DNA of 64,000 nt from Mesorhizobium sp. B2-1-1 (lineage in GTDB: Bacteria; Pseudomonadota; Alphaproteobacteria; Rhizobiales; Rhizobiaceae): the NCBI RefSeq assembly GCF_006442975.2, contig NZ_CP083954.1, positions 2,797,501 through 2,861,500 of the forward strand, read 5' to 3'. Of this stretch, positions 16,381 to 25,057 are shown piece by piece. Each line of letters begins with the position of its first letter. Position 1 is the first letter of the stretch. The position numbers and the translations under genes are program-made. The notes beneath the pieces were generated by a model, which was not told the origin of the DNA, ran no database searches, and saw only the letters and a list, made by a program, of their open reading frames with translations.

Positions 16381-16403
16381 TAGACAGGTTCATTATACAG
16401 GTA
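16381..16403 (+). promoter_or_regulatory. Candidate GntR operator
   Basis: TAGACAGGTTCATTATACAGGTAC lies immediately before the regulator's start codon and contains two ACAGGT units 15 bases apart in an AT-rich context that could also hold the -10 region (ATTATA). Regulators of the HutC group usually bind such short repeats at their own promoter. This is autoregulation by inference only. Confidence 0.3.
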
Positions 16404-16408
16404 CGAAT

Positions 16409-17134
16409 ATGAAGCGGAGCGCGATCAAACTGTCTCCCGGCACGGGCAAGCCCGAGCAGATCGCCACCGTTCTGGAATACGAGATCCGCTCCGGCGTGCT
16501 GGGTTTCGGCGACCGTCTGCAAAGCGAAAACGAACTCGTGCAGCGTTTCTCCGTCAGCCGCAACACGGTGCGCAAAGGCTTGGAGGAACTTTCCAGCCGC
16601 GGATTGATCACCACAAAGGTCGGTATCGGCTCCTTCGTCACCTTTGACGGCAAGCCGGTCGATGATGCGATCGGCTGGTCGCGCGCGCTGGCCAATGCCG
16701 GCGCCAACGCCGAAACGCGGACGCTGCGGCTGGAGGTGATCGAAGACCACGACCTTGCCGTGCTGTTAGGCGTCGAAAGTCCGCTCTTCATCGCCGTCGA
16801 CCGGGTCCGCACCAATGCCAGCGACGGCCATGCCATCTCCATCGAACGCAGCCGCCTGCCGCTGTCGCCAGAGCTGGAGGACGTGCCTCTGCGGGGCTTG
16901 CGCGAAGGCTCGCTGCACCAGACGCTACGCGAAGCGGGGCTTGTACCCGACCATGGCGAGGAGTGGGTCGACATCGAGATGTTGAACGCCCATGACGCCG
17001 CTATCCTCGGGTGCCCGCAAGGCACACCCTTCCTGCGCGGCCGTCGCCTGACGCGTGCGGCCGATGAGCGGCCGGTCGAATATGTCACCAGCCTGCTCAA
17101 TCCCGCCCATTTCGCGCTGCATATGAGGTTCTGA
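16409..17134 (+). CDS. GntR/HutC-family transcriptional regulator
   Basis: A 241-residue regulator. Residues about 10-75 are the winged helix-turn-helix (PEQIATVLEYEIRSGVLGFG, then SENELVQRFSVSRNTVRKGL). The rest, from about 90 to the end, is a UTRA-type ligand domain (AVDRVRTNASDGHAISIERS, and the ending VEYVTSLLNPAHFALHMRF), which binds a small metabolite. The ATG at 16409 is preferred over the in-frame 16343 because the extra 22 codons overlap the putative operator. It precedes the ADP-ribosylglycohydrolase gene by 3 bases, so it very likely senses that pathway's substrate or product. Confidence 0.88.
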   Translation: MKRSAIKLSPGTGKPEQIATVLEYEIRSGVLGFGDRLQSENELVQRFSVSRNTVRKGLEELSSRGLITTKVGIGSFVTFDGKPVDDAIGWSRALANAGANAETRTLRLEVIEDHDLAVLLGVESPLFIAVDRVRTNASDGHAISIERSRLPLSPELEDVPLRGLREGSLHQTLREAGLVPDHGEEWVDIEMLNAHDAAILGCPQGTPFLRGRRLTRAADERPVEYVTSLLNPAHFALHMRF

Positions 17135-17137
17135 GCG

Positions 17138-18190
17138 ATGCCGGAGAACGAGCTTGAGATGGACCGCGCCATGGGTGCGCTCGTCGGCGGGGCGCTGGGC
17201 GACGCGCTCGGCATGCCGACGCAGCTTCTGTCGCCTCAGCGCATCGCCGAACTCTACGGCCATGTCGAGGATTTCGTCTCGCCCTTTGCCGATCATCCGG
17301 TGTCGAAAGGGCTGCCGGCCGGGACTATCACCGACGATACCGAGCAGGCGCTGCTGCTCGGCCGCATCCTGGTTGCCTCAGGCGACCGCTTCGACCATGC
17401 GCGCTGGGTCAACGCGCTGCTCGACTGGGAGCGCGAGGTCAAGGCGCGCGGCAGCTACGACCTTTTGGGACCGTCGACCAAGCGCGCCATCGACGCCATC
17501 AACAAGGGCGTGCCAGCCGAGGAGGCTGGGCGCGGCGGCGACACCAATGGCGCGGCCATGCGCATCGCGCCGCTCGGCATCATGATGCAGCCGGAGCCGC
17601 TGGATGCGCTCGTCGACAAGGTGGCCGAAACCTGCCGGGCGACACACAACACCTCGATCGCCATTGCCTCCGCCGCGGCGGTCGCGGCCGCCGTCAGCCG
17701 CGGCATCGCCGGCGGCGACTGGCGCGCCGCGTCCGACAGCGCCGTCGCGGCGGCGAGGCGGGGGGCGACACACGGCCACTGGGTGACCGGCGGCGACATC
17801 GCCGCGCGCGTCGCCTGGGCGCAGGATCTGATCCGCGGCAAGGCGCCACGAGACGCGGTCCGGCTGATCACCGATCTGGTCGGCACCGGCGTTGCCAGCC
17901 AGGAGTCCGTTCCGGCCGCTTTTGCTGTGCTGGAGGTCGCCGGCGGCGATGCTTGGCAAGCGGCGGTCATCAGCGCCAATCTCGGCGGCGACACCGACAC
18001 GATCGGCGCCATCGCCGCAGGCATGGCCGGCGCCTGCACCGGCCTTTCACGATTGCCGCAGGACCGCATCGCCCGCCTCAAAGGCTTTGACATGGCGGGC
18101 GTTCGTGCGCTCGCCGCCGATCTCGTCGCGGCGCGGACCTCGCACAGTCGCCTGGAGCAGGCCGGCCCCGGCAAGGACGCGGCGGCATGA
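17138..18190 (+). CDS. ADP-ribosylglycohydrolase family protein
   Basis: A 350-residue protein of the ADP-ribosylglycohydrolase (ARH/DraG) fold. The Mg-binding motifs are present: GALGDALG (18-25), TITDDTE (63-69), GRGGDTNGAAM near 131-141, and the C-terminal GGDTDTIG (283-290) with Asp286 and Asp288. Known members cut N-glycosidic or O-linked ADP-ribose bonds on proteins, and other members may act on small N-glycosides. The neighbourhood (sugar kinase and solute importer) favours a small imported substrate over protein de-ADP-ribosylation. It overlaps the kinase gene by ATGA. Confidence 0.85.
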   Translation: MPENELEMDRAMGALVGGALGDALGMPTQLLSPQRIAELYGHVEDFVSPFADHPVSKGLPAGTITDDTEQALLLGRILVASGDRFDHARWVNALLDWEREVKARGSYDLLGPSTKRAIDAINKGVPAEEAGRGGDTNGAAMRIAPLGIMMQPEPLDALVDKVAETCRATHNTSIAIASAAAVAAAVSRGIAGGDWRAASDSAVAAARRGATHGHWVTGGDIAARVAWAQDLIRGKAPRDAVRLITDLVGTGVASQESVPAAFAVLEVAGGDAWQAAVISANLGGDTDTIGAIAAGMAGACTGLSRLPQDRIARLKGFDMAGVRALAADLVAARTSHSRLEQAGPGKDAAA

Positions 18191-19170
18191 GCGCGCGTCT
18201 CGTCCATATCGGCAGCGCGGTGGTCGACTATGTCTACCGTATCGATGCCTTGCCGGCGCCGGGCACGGAGAAGACGGCTTCGAGCTATGCGCAGGTCGCC
18301 GGTGGCGGTTTCAACATGATGGTCGCGGCAATCCGCACCGGGATGAAGGTGGTATTCGCAGGCCAACTCGGCAGCGGACCCAATGGCGACTTCCTGCGCG
18401 CCGCCTTCGCCGTCGAAGATATCAACATTCTGACGCAGCCTTCGCCTCTGATGGATAGCGGCAACTGCGTCGCCATGATCTCCAGCGATGCCGAACGCAC
18501 CTTCGTGTCGTGGCCGGGGGCGGAGAGCGTGCTCAGCCTCGACATGATGGCTCCGGTGCTGGTCTCGACCGAGGATTGGGTGTTCACGTCAGGCTATACG
18601 CTGAGCTATCCCGGCAGCCGCGACGCGCTCACCGACTGGATCGAGACGCTGCCGGCGGACATTCCACTTGTCTTCGACCCGACGCCGGTCGTTTCGGACA
18701 TTTCGCGCGCCACCCTGTCGCGGGTGCTCGCCCGCACGACCTGGCTGAGCTGCAATACGACGGAAGCCGCCGACATTGCCGGCCCGGGCGATGCCGACGC
18801 CCTTGCGGCGCGATTGCTTGCCGATCATTGTCCCAAGGCCGACGGCGTCGTCATCCGCTGCGGCGCCAGGGGCTGCCATATCCGACTGGCGGACGGTTCC
18901 GCCGGGACCATTCCCGGTTTCAAGGTGGCGGCGGTCGATACCAACGGCGCCGGCGACACTCATATTGGCGCCTTCGTAAGTGCGCTCGCGCGCGGCATGC
19001 TGCCTTTCGAGGCGGCGCGCTACGCCAATGCGGCGGCGGCCATTTCGGTCACTCGCCATGGCGGTTCATCCGCGCCCACAGACGCGGAGATCCGGACTTT
19101 CCTGAGCCATGCCGACGGTGGCTCGACCGGCGCGCGAGGCCAGAACCGGAAGGCCCATCAGACAGCCTGA
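18187..19170 (+). CDS. PfkB-family carbohydrate/nucleoside kinase
   Basis: A 327-residue ribokinase-like kinase. The N-terminal GGGFNMMVAAIRTGMKVVFAG (39-59) is the first PfkB signature region. The second signature, DTNGAGDTHIGAF (251-263), includes the catalytic base Asp257. It phosphorylates a sugar or nucleoside-like alcohol using ATP in the cytosol; the substrate group cannot be decided between ribose-, 2-keto-sugar- and nucleoside-type kinases. Translation is coupled to the upstream glycohydrolase, suggesting that the sugar released by the hydrolase is trapped as its phosphate. The C-terminal tail after about 305 is extended and polar. Confidence 0.87.
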   Translation: MSARLVHIGSAVVDYVYRIDALPAPGTEKTASSYAQVAGGGFNMMVAAIRTGMKVVFAGQLGSGPNGDFLRAAFAVEDINILTQPSPLMDSGNCVAMISSDAERTFVSWPGAESVLSLDMMAPVLVSTEDWVFTSGYTLSYPGSRDALTDWIETLPADIPLVFDPTPVVSDISRATLSRVLARTTWLSCNTTEAADIAGPGDADALAARLLADHCPKADGVVIRCGARGCHIRLADGSAGTIPGFKVAAVDTNGAGDTHIGAFVSALARGMLPFEAARYANAAAAISVTRHGGSSAPTDAEIRTFLSHADGGSTGARGQNRKAHQTA

Positions 19171-19210
19171 TTAAGCCCGGGAAGCGGGCAAACAAAAGAG
19201 AGGAACGAAC

Positions 19211-20272
19211 ATGCGCATGCCTGACTTTACTGCCCTGCTGACGGCGACGGCCGTCTTCACCTCCGCACTTACTTTTGCCGCCAAGGCCGATGAAGTGCAC
19301 GTGCTCAACTGGAAGGGCTACGGCGCCGACGAGCCATGGGCGATCGCCGCCTTCGAGAAGGCGACCGGCCATAAGGTGGTCAACGACTTCTTCAATTCCG
19401 AACAGGAAATGCTGACCAAGATCCGCACCAATCCCGGCCTCTATGACGTCGTCATGATCAACGCCGCCTTCAACGACCAGGCGATGGCTGAAAAGCTGAT
19501 CCAGCCGATCGACACCTCCAAGCTGCCCAACTATGCCGATATCAGCAAGGACAAGGCGAACTCGCCGATGCTCGACCATGACGGCAAGGTCTATGGCGTG
19601 CCGTGGGTGTGGGGCCTGACCGCCCTTGCCATCAACGAAAAGTCCTTCGACAAGCCGCCGACGTCGATCGCCGAAATGTGGAATCCCGCCCACAAGGGCC
19701 GCGTCGTCATCCGCGACGACGCCGTCGAGGCGGTGCAGTTCGGCGCCATCGCGACGGGCCAGAACATCAACGACATCAAGGATATGGACGCGGTCAAGAC
19801 GAAGCTCACCTCGCTGATGCCGCAGATCAAGACCTTCTGGAGCTCGGAGAACGACTGGAACCAGATGGTGGCTTCCAACCAGATCGACATCGGCACCTAT
19901 TGGAGCGGTTCGGCCGACCGCGCCAAGACGCATTTCAAGCTGCCGGTCTCGCTCGTGATCCCGCAGGAAGGCGCCGTCGCCTGGCTGGACGCCTTCTCCA
20001 TCCCGGTCGGCTCCAAGAATGTCGCGGGCGCCGAAGCCTTCATCAATTACATGATCGATCCGAAATTCTATGTCGAATGGGTCACCAAGGTCGGTGCACC
20101 GGTGTCGGCCAACACCAAGGCGGTGGAAGCGTTGCCCGAGGATTCGTTCAACCGCAAGGTGATGGGTGATCCCACAGTCGCCAAGCGCATCCAGTTCCAG
20201 GCTCCGATCACCGATGCGCAGCGCGAAGCTTATCTTACGCTCTGGCAGCAGCTCAAGGTCGACGTGAAGTAA
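19211..20272 (+). CDS. Polyamine-type ABC substrate-binding protein
   Basis: A 353-residue periplasmic protein of the PotD/PotF group. A Sec signal covers residues 1-26 (TALLTATAVFTSALTFAAKA). The mature start DEVHVLNWKGYGADEPWAI has the NW...Y pattern of PotD-type proteins, and KVYGVPWVWGLTALAINEK (about 119-137) lines the binding cleft. PotD-like proteins bind polyamines but also many other compounds, and here the operon has a glycohydrolase and a kinase, so the ligand need not be a polyamine. GAGAGGAACGAAC precedes the ATG. Confidence 0.85.
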   Translation: MRMPDFTALLTATAVFTSALTFAAKADEVHVLNWKGYGADEPWAIAAFEKATGHKVVNDFFNSEQEMLTKIRTNPGLYDVVMINAAFNDQAMAEKLIQPIDTSKLPNYADISKDKANSPMLDHDGKVYGVPWVWGLTALAINEKSFDKPPTSIAEMWNPAHKGRVVIRDDAVEAVQFGAIATGQNINDIKDMDAVKTKLTSLMPQIKTFWSSENDWNQMVASNQIDIGTYWSGSADRAKTHFKLPVSLVIPQEGAVAWLDAFSIPVGSKNVAGAEAFINYMIDPKFYVEWVTKVGAPVSANTKAVEALPEDSFNRKVMGDPTVAKRIQFQAPITDAQREAYLTLWQQLKVDVK

Positions 20273-20337
20273 AACCCGCGCCAGGGCCAGCCGGCGTTCG
20301 CGCCGGTTGGTCCTTCCAATCCGGGGAGGAGGATAGC

Positions 20338-21207
20338 ATGGCAGCAGAGGGTGCGGTCGCAGTGCGCGGCGGGCTGAGGTCGGCACTGCCGCTGCTGGCG
20401 CCCGCCTATCTCTGGCTGACGGTGGCGATCTTCCTGCCGTTGTCGGCCATGGTGTTCTTCTCGTTCATGACCGACCTGCCGCTGACGGGAAAGCCGTGGG
20501 CGTTCACGCTTGGCAACTACGCCGCCTTCTTCTCGCAGAACCTTTACCTGACGCTGCTGCTCGCCTCGCTGCGCCTCGGCCTCGAGGTGACCTTGTGGTG
20601 CATCGTCATCGGCTATCCCGCGGCTTATGTACTGGCCAAGGTGCTGAAGGGGCGCAGCCGCGAGGCGATCTTCCTGCTCGTCATCCTGCCGTTCTGGTCG
20701 AACGGGCTGGTGCGCATCTTCTCCTGGGCGATGGTTCTGCGCGAAGGTGGCATTCTCGACACCGCGCTCAACGCTGTGCTGCCGTTCAAGATCAACATCG
20801 ACCTCATGTATTCCTATCCGGCGATCATCATCGGACTGGTGCACTCCTATGTGCCCTACATGGTGCTGACCTGTTATCTCACTTTGCAGGCGATCGACGA
20901 TTCATTGCTCGAGGCCGGACGCTCGCTCGGCGCCTCGCGGCTGCAGGTGCTGAAGCGGGTCATCATCCCGCTGTCGATGCCGGGCCTGGTGGCGGGCGCG
21001 GCCCTCATATTCGTGCCCGTCGTCGGCTCCTTCATGGAGCCGCGGATCCTCGGCGGCCGCAGCGGCACCTTTTACGGCACGGTGATCGAGGACCAGTTCG
21101 TCGCCGTGTTCAACTGGCCGCTGGGGGCCGCACTCTCCTTCATTCTGCTGGCCGTCGTGCTGATCATTCTGGCGCTGGCCGCACCGGTGCTGCGGAGGGT
21201 GGCGTGA
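20338..21207 (+). CDS. Polyamine-type ABC permease, PotB-like
   Basis: A 289-residue inner-membrane permease with six predicted helices. The first is LLAPAYLWLTVAIFLPLSAM and the last is ALSFILLAVVLIILALAAPVL. The EAA loop (LLEAGRSLGASRLQVLKRVI, about 193-212) contacts the ATPase. GGGGAGGAGGATAGC upstream gives a strong start at 20338. It would pair with the PotC-like permease that starts on its own stop codon (TGATG). Same importer as the preceding binding protein. Confidence 0.88.
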   Translation: MAAEGAVAVRGGLRSALPLLAPAYLWLTVAIFLPLSAMVFFSFMTDLPLTGKPWAFTLGNYAAFFSQNLYLTLLLASLRLGLEVTLWCIVIGYPAAYVLAKVLKGRSREAIFLLVILPFWSNGLVRIFSWAMVLREGGILDTALNAVLPFKINIDLMYSYPAIIIGLVHSYVPYMVLTCYLTLQAIDDSLLEAGRSLGASRLQVLKRVIIPLSMPGLVAGAALIFVPVVGSFMEPRILGGRSGTFYGTVIEDQFVAVFNWPLGAALSFILLAVVLIILALAAPVLRRVA

Positions 21208-21995
21208 TGGCGACGACGCGTATCCTGGAGTGGCTCGGCCGCTTCTATATCGCGGTGCTGCTCGCCTTCCTGTATTTGCCCATCATTATCATGGCGCTGA
21301 TGTCGTTCAACGTCTCGCCATTCTACCAGCTGCCGTTCGAGTGGACGACGGAATGGTACGCCTCGCTGTGGCAGAACGACCAGCTCATCGCCGCCACCTG
21401 GAACAGCATCGAGATCGCCGTCATCACCACGGTCATCTCGACCGTGCTCGGCTCGGCGGCGTCCCTGGCGCTCTACCGCAATGAATTCCGCGGCAAGAAA
21501 TTCCTGCAGGCGCTGTTGTTCCCACCGATCGCCATTCCCTGGCTGATCACCGGCACGGCGATGCTGATCTTCTTCTTCGGCATCGGCATTGGACGCGGCC
21601 TGTTCGCCATCCTGCTCGGCCATGTCGCGCTGGCGCTGCCCTATGTCATCGTCGTCGTCTCGGCCCGGCTGCAAACCTTCGCGCCGGAGTTGGAAGAGGC
21701 GGCACGCTCGCTCGGGGCCAATCAGTGGCAGGTGACGAACCGGGTTACGCTGCCGTGGATCATGCCGGGTGTGATCGCGGGCGGCTTGTTTGCGTTCGCC
21801 GTGTCGTTCGATCAGTTCGTGGTGTCCTACTTCCTGGCGACGCCGGGGCAGACGACGCTGCCGGTCGAGATCTACGCCGCGATCCGCAAGGGTTTCACGC
21901 CCGAGATCAACGCGGTCTCCACCATCATAATCGTGGTGTCAATGGCGCTGATGCTGCTCACAGCGCGCTTCTTCAAATTCGGCGGAGAGAAATAA
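21207..21995 (+). CDS. Polyamine-type ABC permease, PotC-like
   Basis: A 262-residue permease with about six helices (FYIAVLLAFLYLPIIIMALM at the start, STIIIVVSMALMLLTARFF at the end) and the EAA loop ELEEAARSLGANQWQVTNRV. Its ATG overlaps the PotB-like stop by one base, and its TAA overlaps the ATPase ATG by one base. The second permease half completes the heterodimeric channel usual for this transporter group. Confidence 0.88.
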   Translation: MATTRILEWLGRFYIAVLLAFLYLPIIIMALMSFNVSPFYQLPFEWTTEWYASLWQNDQLIAATWNSIEIAVITTVISTVLGSAASLALYRNEFRGKKFLQALLFPPIAIPWLITGTAMLIFFFGIGIGRGLFAILLGHVALALPYVIVVVSARLQTFAPELEEAARSLGANQWQVTNRVTLPWIMPGVIAGGLFAFAVSFDQFVVSYFLATPGQTTLPVEIYAAIRKGFTPEINAVSTIIIVVSMALMLLTARFFKFGGEK

Positions 21996-23059
21996 TGGCG
22001 GGCGTCCAGGTATCAAACGTCTCGCGCAGCTTCGGCGCGCACAAGGCGTTGGACGACGTCTCGATCGATTTCGTAGATGGCGGCTTCTACGCGCTGCTTG
22101 GGCCATCAGGCAGCGGCAAGACCACGCTGCTCAGGCAAATCGCCGGCTTCGATTTTCCCGACAGCGGCCGCATCGCCATCGGCGGCGAGAGCGTCGAGCG
22201 GGTACCGGTCGAGAAGCGGCGCATCGGCATGGTGTTCCAGAACTACGCGCTGTTCCCCAATATGAGCGTCGCCGACAATGTCGCCTTCGGCCTGTCGGTG
22301 CGCGGCGAGGCCAAGGCGGTGATTGCCACCGAGGTGCAACGCGCGCTCGACCTCGTTCAGCTCGGCTCGCTCGGCGGTCGCAAGCCGCATCAGCTCTCCG
22401 GCGGCCAGCGCCAGCGGGTCGCGCTGGCGCGCGCCATCGTCACCAAGCCACGCGTGCTTTTGCTCGACGAGCCGCTCGGCGCGCTCGACAAGGCGCTGCG
22501 CGTCGACATGCAAATCGAGCTCAAGCGCATCCAGCGCGAGATCGGCATCACAACCATTTTCGTCACCCACGACCAGGAAGAGGCGCTGACGATGAGCGAC
22601 CGCATCGGTATCTTGCGCGATGGCCGGCTGGTGCAGGAAGGGCCGCCGGAGGAGATCTACGACAGGCCGAAAAGCGAATTCGCCGCCATCTTCCTCGGGG
22701 ATGCCAACATCTTTCGCGGCGATACCACCGGCAACGGCATCCGCTTGGCGGACGGCACGACGATCGCCGCCGGGGCCGGCGCCAGGCTTGCCGCCGGCGC
22801 AAAGGCAAGCTGCGCCGTGCGTCCGGAGCGTATTCGGATTGCCCTGGATGCCGGAACTTCGGGCGGCGATGCCAACATACTGAAGGGCCAGGTTTGCAAA
22901 CGCATCTTCGCCGGCAACAACAGCACCTACTTTGTCGAGCGTGCCGGCCAGACGCTGAAGGTCATCGTCCAGAACACCGGCGCTGACAGGCTGGCGGAAG
23001 GTCAGCATGTCGTACTACGCTGGTCCCCGCAGAGCACGGTGTTGATCCCTGCGGGGTAG
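21995..23059 (+). CDS. Polyamine-type ABC ATPase, PotA-like
   Basis: A 354-residue ATPase. Walker A is GPSGSGKTT (about 36-44), the Q loop is VFQNYALFPNMSVADN, the signature is LSGGQRQRVALARA, Walker B is VLLLDEPLGALDK and the switch region is FVTHDQEEALTMSDR. Residues from about 240 are the TOBE-type C-terminal domain found in PotA and MalK, which couples or regulates transport. It is the last transporter gene of the operon; the AcnX genes follow after 58 bases on the same strand. Confidence 0.9.
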   Translation: MAGVQVSNVSRSFGAHKALDDVSIDFVDGGFYALLGPSGSGKTTLLRQIAGFDFPDSGRIAIGGESVERVPVEKRRIGMVFQNYALFPNMSVADNVAFGLSVRGEAKAVIATEVQRALDLVQLGSLGGRKPHQLSGGQRQRVALARAIVTKPRVLLLDEPLGALDKALRVDMQIELKRIQREIGITTIFVTHDQEEALTMSDRIGILRDGRLVQEGPPEEIYDRPKSEFAAIFLGDANIFRGDTTGNGIRLADGTTIAAGAGARLAAGAKASCAVRPERIRIALDAGTSGGDANILKGQVCKRIFAGNNSTYFVERAGQTLKVIVQNTGADRLAEGQHVVLRWSPQSTVLIPAG

Positions 23060-23117
23060 TTCACTGAACTGCTGGCGTTCCTTCGCGCCATAAGATCGAG
23101 TAGGGGCCAGAGCGGCA

Positions 23118-24368
23118 ATGACGTTGGAATTGACTGCCGAGGACCAATCCATGCTCGACGGCGAGCAAGGGCCGTCGGCGGCCGCGGCCATGAAGATCCT
23201 CGTCGCCTTTTCCAAAGCCGTCGGAGCGGACAGCCTCCTCGACATTGCCGGCGCCCATATCGATGGCTGCCTCTACCATGGCACGGCAGGGCTCGATTTC
23301 GTCGAACGGCTGGTCGAGGGCGGCGGCCGCGTGCAGGTGCCGACGACGCTCAATGTCGGCTCATTCGATCTCATCCATCCCGGCATGGTGAAGATGCCCG
23401 CGGCGGAGGAAGCGCCGGCGCGGCGGCTGATGAAGGCGCATATCGAGCTCGGCTGCCAGGCGACCTTCACCTGCGCGCCCTACCAGACGCGGTTCCGGCC
23501 AGATTTCGGGCAGCAGATCGCCTGGGGCGAATCCAACGCCATCGTGTTTGCAAATTCGGTGATCGGCGCGCGCACCAACCGCTATGGCGATTTCATCGAC
23601 CTGTGCTGCGCCATGACGGGCCGCGCGCCGGCCTGGGGCCTGCATCTGAGCGAGAACCGGCGCGGCCGCATCCTGTTCGAGCTGGACTTTGCTGAGCCAG
23701 AGCCGAGCGACGCCCTGTTCGTCGGCGTCGGACTGATCATCGGGCAACCCAGCGGCGATCGCGTTCCGGTTGTCACAGGTCTGCCACGGCCGCGCGACGA
23801 GGACCAGCTGAAGGCGCTGGGCGCGGCAGCAGCGACTACCGGCGCCGTGGCGCTGTTCCATGCGGTCGGCATCACGCCCGAAGCGGGAACGCTCGACGAG
23901 GCGTTCCATGGTCAAGCGCCGGAAGAGACGATCCGCATCACGCGCGCCGATATCGATCATGCACTGGCCAAGCTGTCGCGCGTACCCGACGGGGCGCCGC
24001 TGGCGGCCGTGTCGCTGGGCACTCCGCATTTCTCGCATGCGGAATGGATGCGCCTGCTGCCCTTGCTGCGTGCCATCGCGCCGGGCAGGGGCATCCCGAT
24101 CTATGTCAACACCGGTCGCGCGACGCTGACGCGATTGCAGGAGGAGGGCGCGCTTGATGGCACACAGGCGTTCGGCCTGATCCCCGTCGCCGACACCTGC
24201 ACCTATGTCACTGCGATTCGGGAACGGCTCGACGGCGTGGTGATGACCAATTCCGGCAAATGGGCGCATTACGCTCCGGGCAATATCGGCGTGACGGTTG
24301 CGTTCGCGGATATGGCGGATTGCATCCGCTCCGCCGCGGTGGGGCATGTCGTGCGGGGCGCGTCATGA
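23118..24368 (+). CDS. AcnX-type dehydratase, large (catalytic) subunit
   Basis: A 416-residue protein of the aconitase X / DUF521 family. MTLELTAEDQSMLDGEQGPS and the block IDGCLYHGTAGLDFVERL (48-65) are typical of the start of AcnX large subunits. CAPYQTRFRPDFGQQIAWGE (114-133) contains the active-site region, and later Cys residues in LCCAM and ADTCTY could hold the metal centre. Characterised AcnX proteins are cis-3-hydroxy-L-proline dehydratases in bacteria and mevalonate 5-phosphate dehydratase in archaea. The small subunit follows with a 4-base overlap, so this is the two-gene form. Confidence 0.85.
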   Translation: MTLELTAEDQSMLDGEQGPSAAAAMKILVAFSKAVGADSLLDIAGAHIDGCLYHGTAGLDFVERLVEGGGRVQVPTTLNVGSFDLIHPGMVKMPAAEEAPARRLMKAHIELGCQATFTCAPYQTRFRPDFGQQIAWGESNAIVFANSVIGARTNRYGDFIDLCCAMTGRAPAWGLHLSENRRGRILFELDFAEPEPSDALFVGVGLIIGQPSGDRVPVVTGLPRPRDEDQLKALGAAAATTGAVALFHAVGITPEAGTLDEAFHGQAPEETIRITRADIDHALAKLSRVPDGAPLAAVSLGTPHFSHAEWMRLLPLLRAIAPGRGIPIYVNTGRATLTRLQEEGALDGTQAFGLIPVADTCTYVTAIRERLDGVVMTNSGKWAHYAPGNIGVTVAFADMADCIRSAAVGHVVRGAS

Positions 24369-24811
24369 CCGCGCCGGTGGAACCGGGCGTCGTCCAGCGA
24401 TCCGGCACCTTCCAACTGGCCGGGAGTGCCGAGGGTCGGGCGTTGGTATTCTCGCAACCGCTGAGCTTCTGGGGCGGCGTTGATGCCACGACAGGCGACA
24501 TAACGGATCACTCGCATCCTGGCCTCGGCCAGAACGTCGCCGGGAAAATCCTGATCATGCCGAGCGGGCGCGGCTCCTCGTCCTCATCCTCGGTGCTGGC
24601 CGAGGCAATCCGCAGGGGCACGGCGCCGGCCGGCATCCTCCTGGAACGGCCTGACCCGATCCTGGCAGTGGGCGCCATCGTCGCGGAATTTCTCTACGGG
24701 ATCAGCATGCCGCTGGTGGTCTGCGAGATTGACGGCATTGTTTCCGGCGAGCGGATCGCGATCGATGTCGGCGGGGACAGGGCAATTGTCCGCAAGGAAA
24801 CCGTTTCCTGA
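24365..24811 (+). CDS. AcnX-type dehydratase, small (swivelling) subunit
   Basis: A 148-residue DUF126-type protein. It has GGVDATTGDITDHSHPGLGQ (37-56) and the serine-rich phosphate or carboxylate-binding loop PSGRGSSSSS (66-75), which match the swivelling domain of aconitase-like enzymes. It associates with the large subunit to form the active dehydratase. Start at 24365 overlaps the large-subunit stop (ATGA). Whether it belongs functionally to the upstream importer operon or is a separate hydroxyproline-type function is open. No proline racemase or reductase gene is nearby. Confidence 0.85.
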   Translation: MTAPVEPGVVQRSGTFQLAGSAEGRALVFSQPLSFWGGVDATTGDITDHSHPGLGQNVAGKILIMPSGRGSSSSSSVLAEAIRRGTAPAGILLERPDPILAVGAIVAEFLYGISMPLVVCEIDGIVSGERIAIDVGGDRAIVRKETVS

Positions 24812-24963
24812 CCAAGCTCGACGCGGACGACGAAGGCAGTTGGCGCTTCGCTCCCCGCCAAATCTCATTTCTTTCAAAACGGCCTTCCGTTCGAACAAAC
24901 TTTTCGCCCGGCCCGAAACATTGGCAGGATATTCCAAGCGGCGCGGTTGACCGGAGGCGGGTT

Positions 24964-24995
24964 GTCTAGCCTATAATTCTACTAAATTCATAGAC
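24964..24995 (+). promoter_or_regulatory. AT-rich imperfect palindrome before the redox/ABC operon
   Basis: GTCTA (24964) and TAGAC (24991) face each other around an AT-rich core, CCTATAATTCTACTAAATTCA, in otherwise GC-rich DNA, 63 bases before the thioredoxin-like gene. The core includes a -10-like TATAAT (24972-24977). I read it as the operon promoter with a possible activator or repressor site; the regulator is unknown. Confidence 0.4.
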
Positions 24996-25057
24996 TAACT
25001 TCGTCCGGCGCTGCACGGCATGGTCCGTCTGAGCGGCAGCAAGAAGGGAGCGCATCG

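Noticed and set aside
19049..20386. 445-codon reverse open frame
   Set aside because: Antisense to the kinase end and the PotD-like gene, which have clear motifs and ribosome sites; composition is shadow-like.
22106..23008. 300-codon reverse open frame under the PotA-like gene
   Set aside because: Complementary to the Walker and signature motifs of the real ATPase gene; no independent support.
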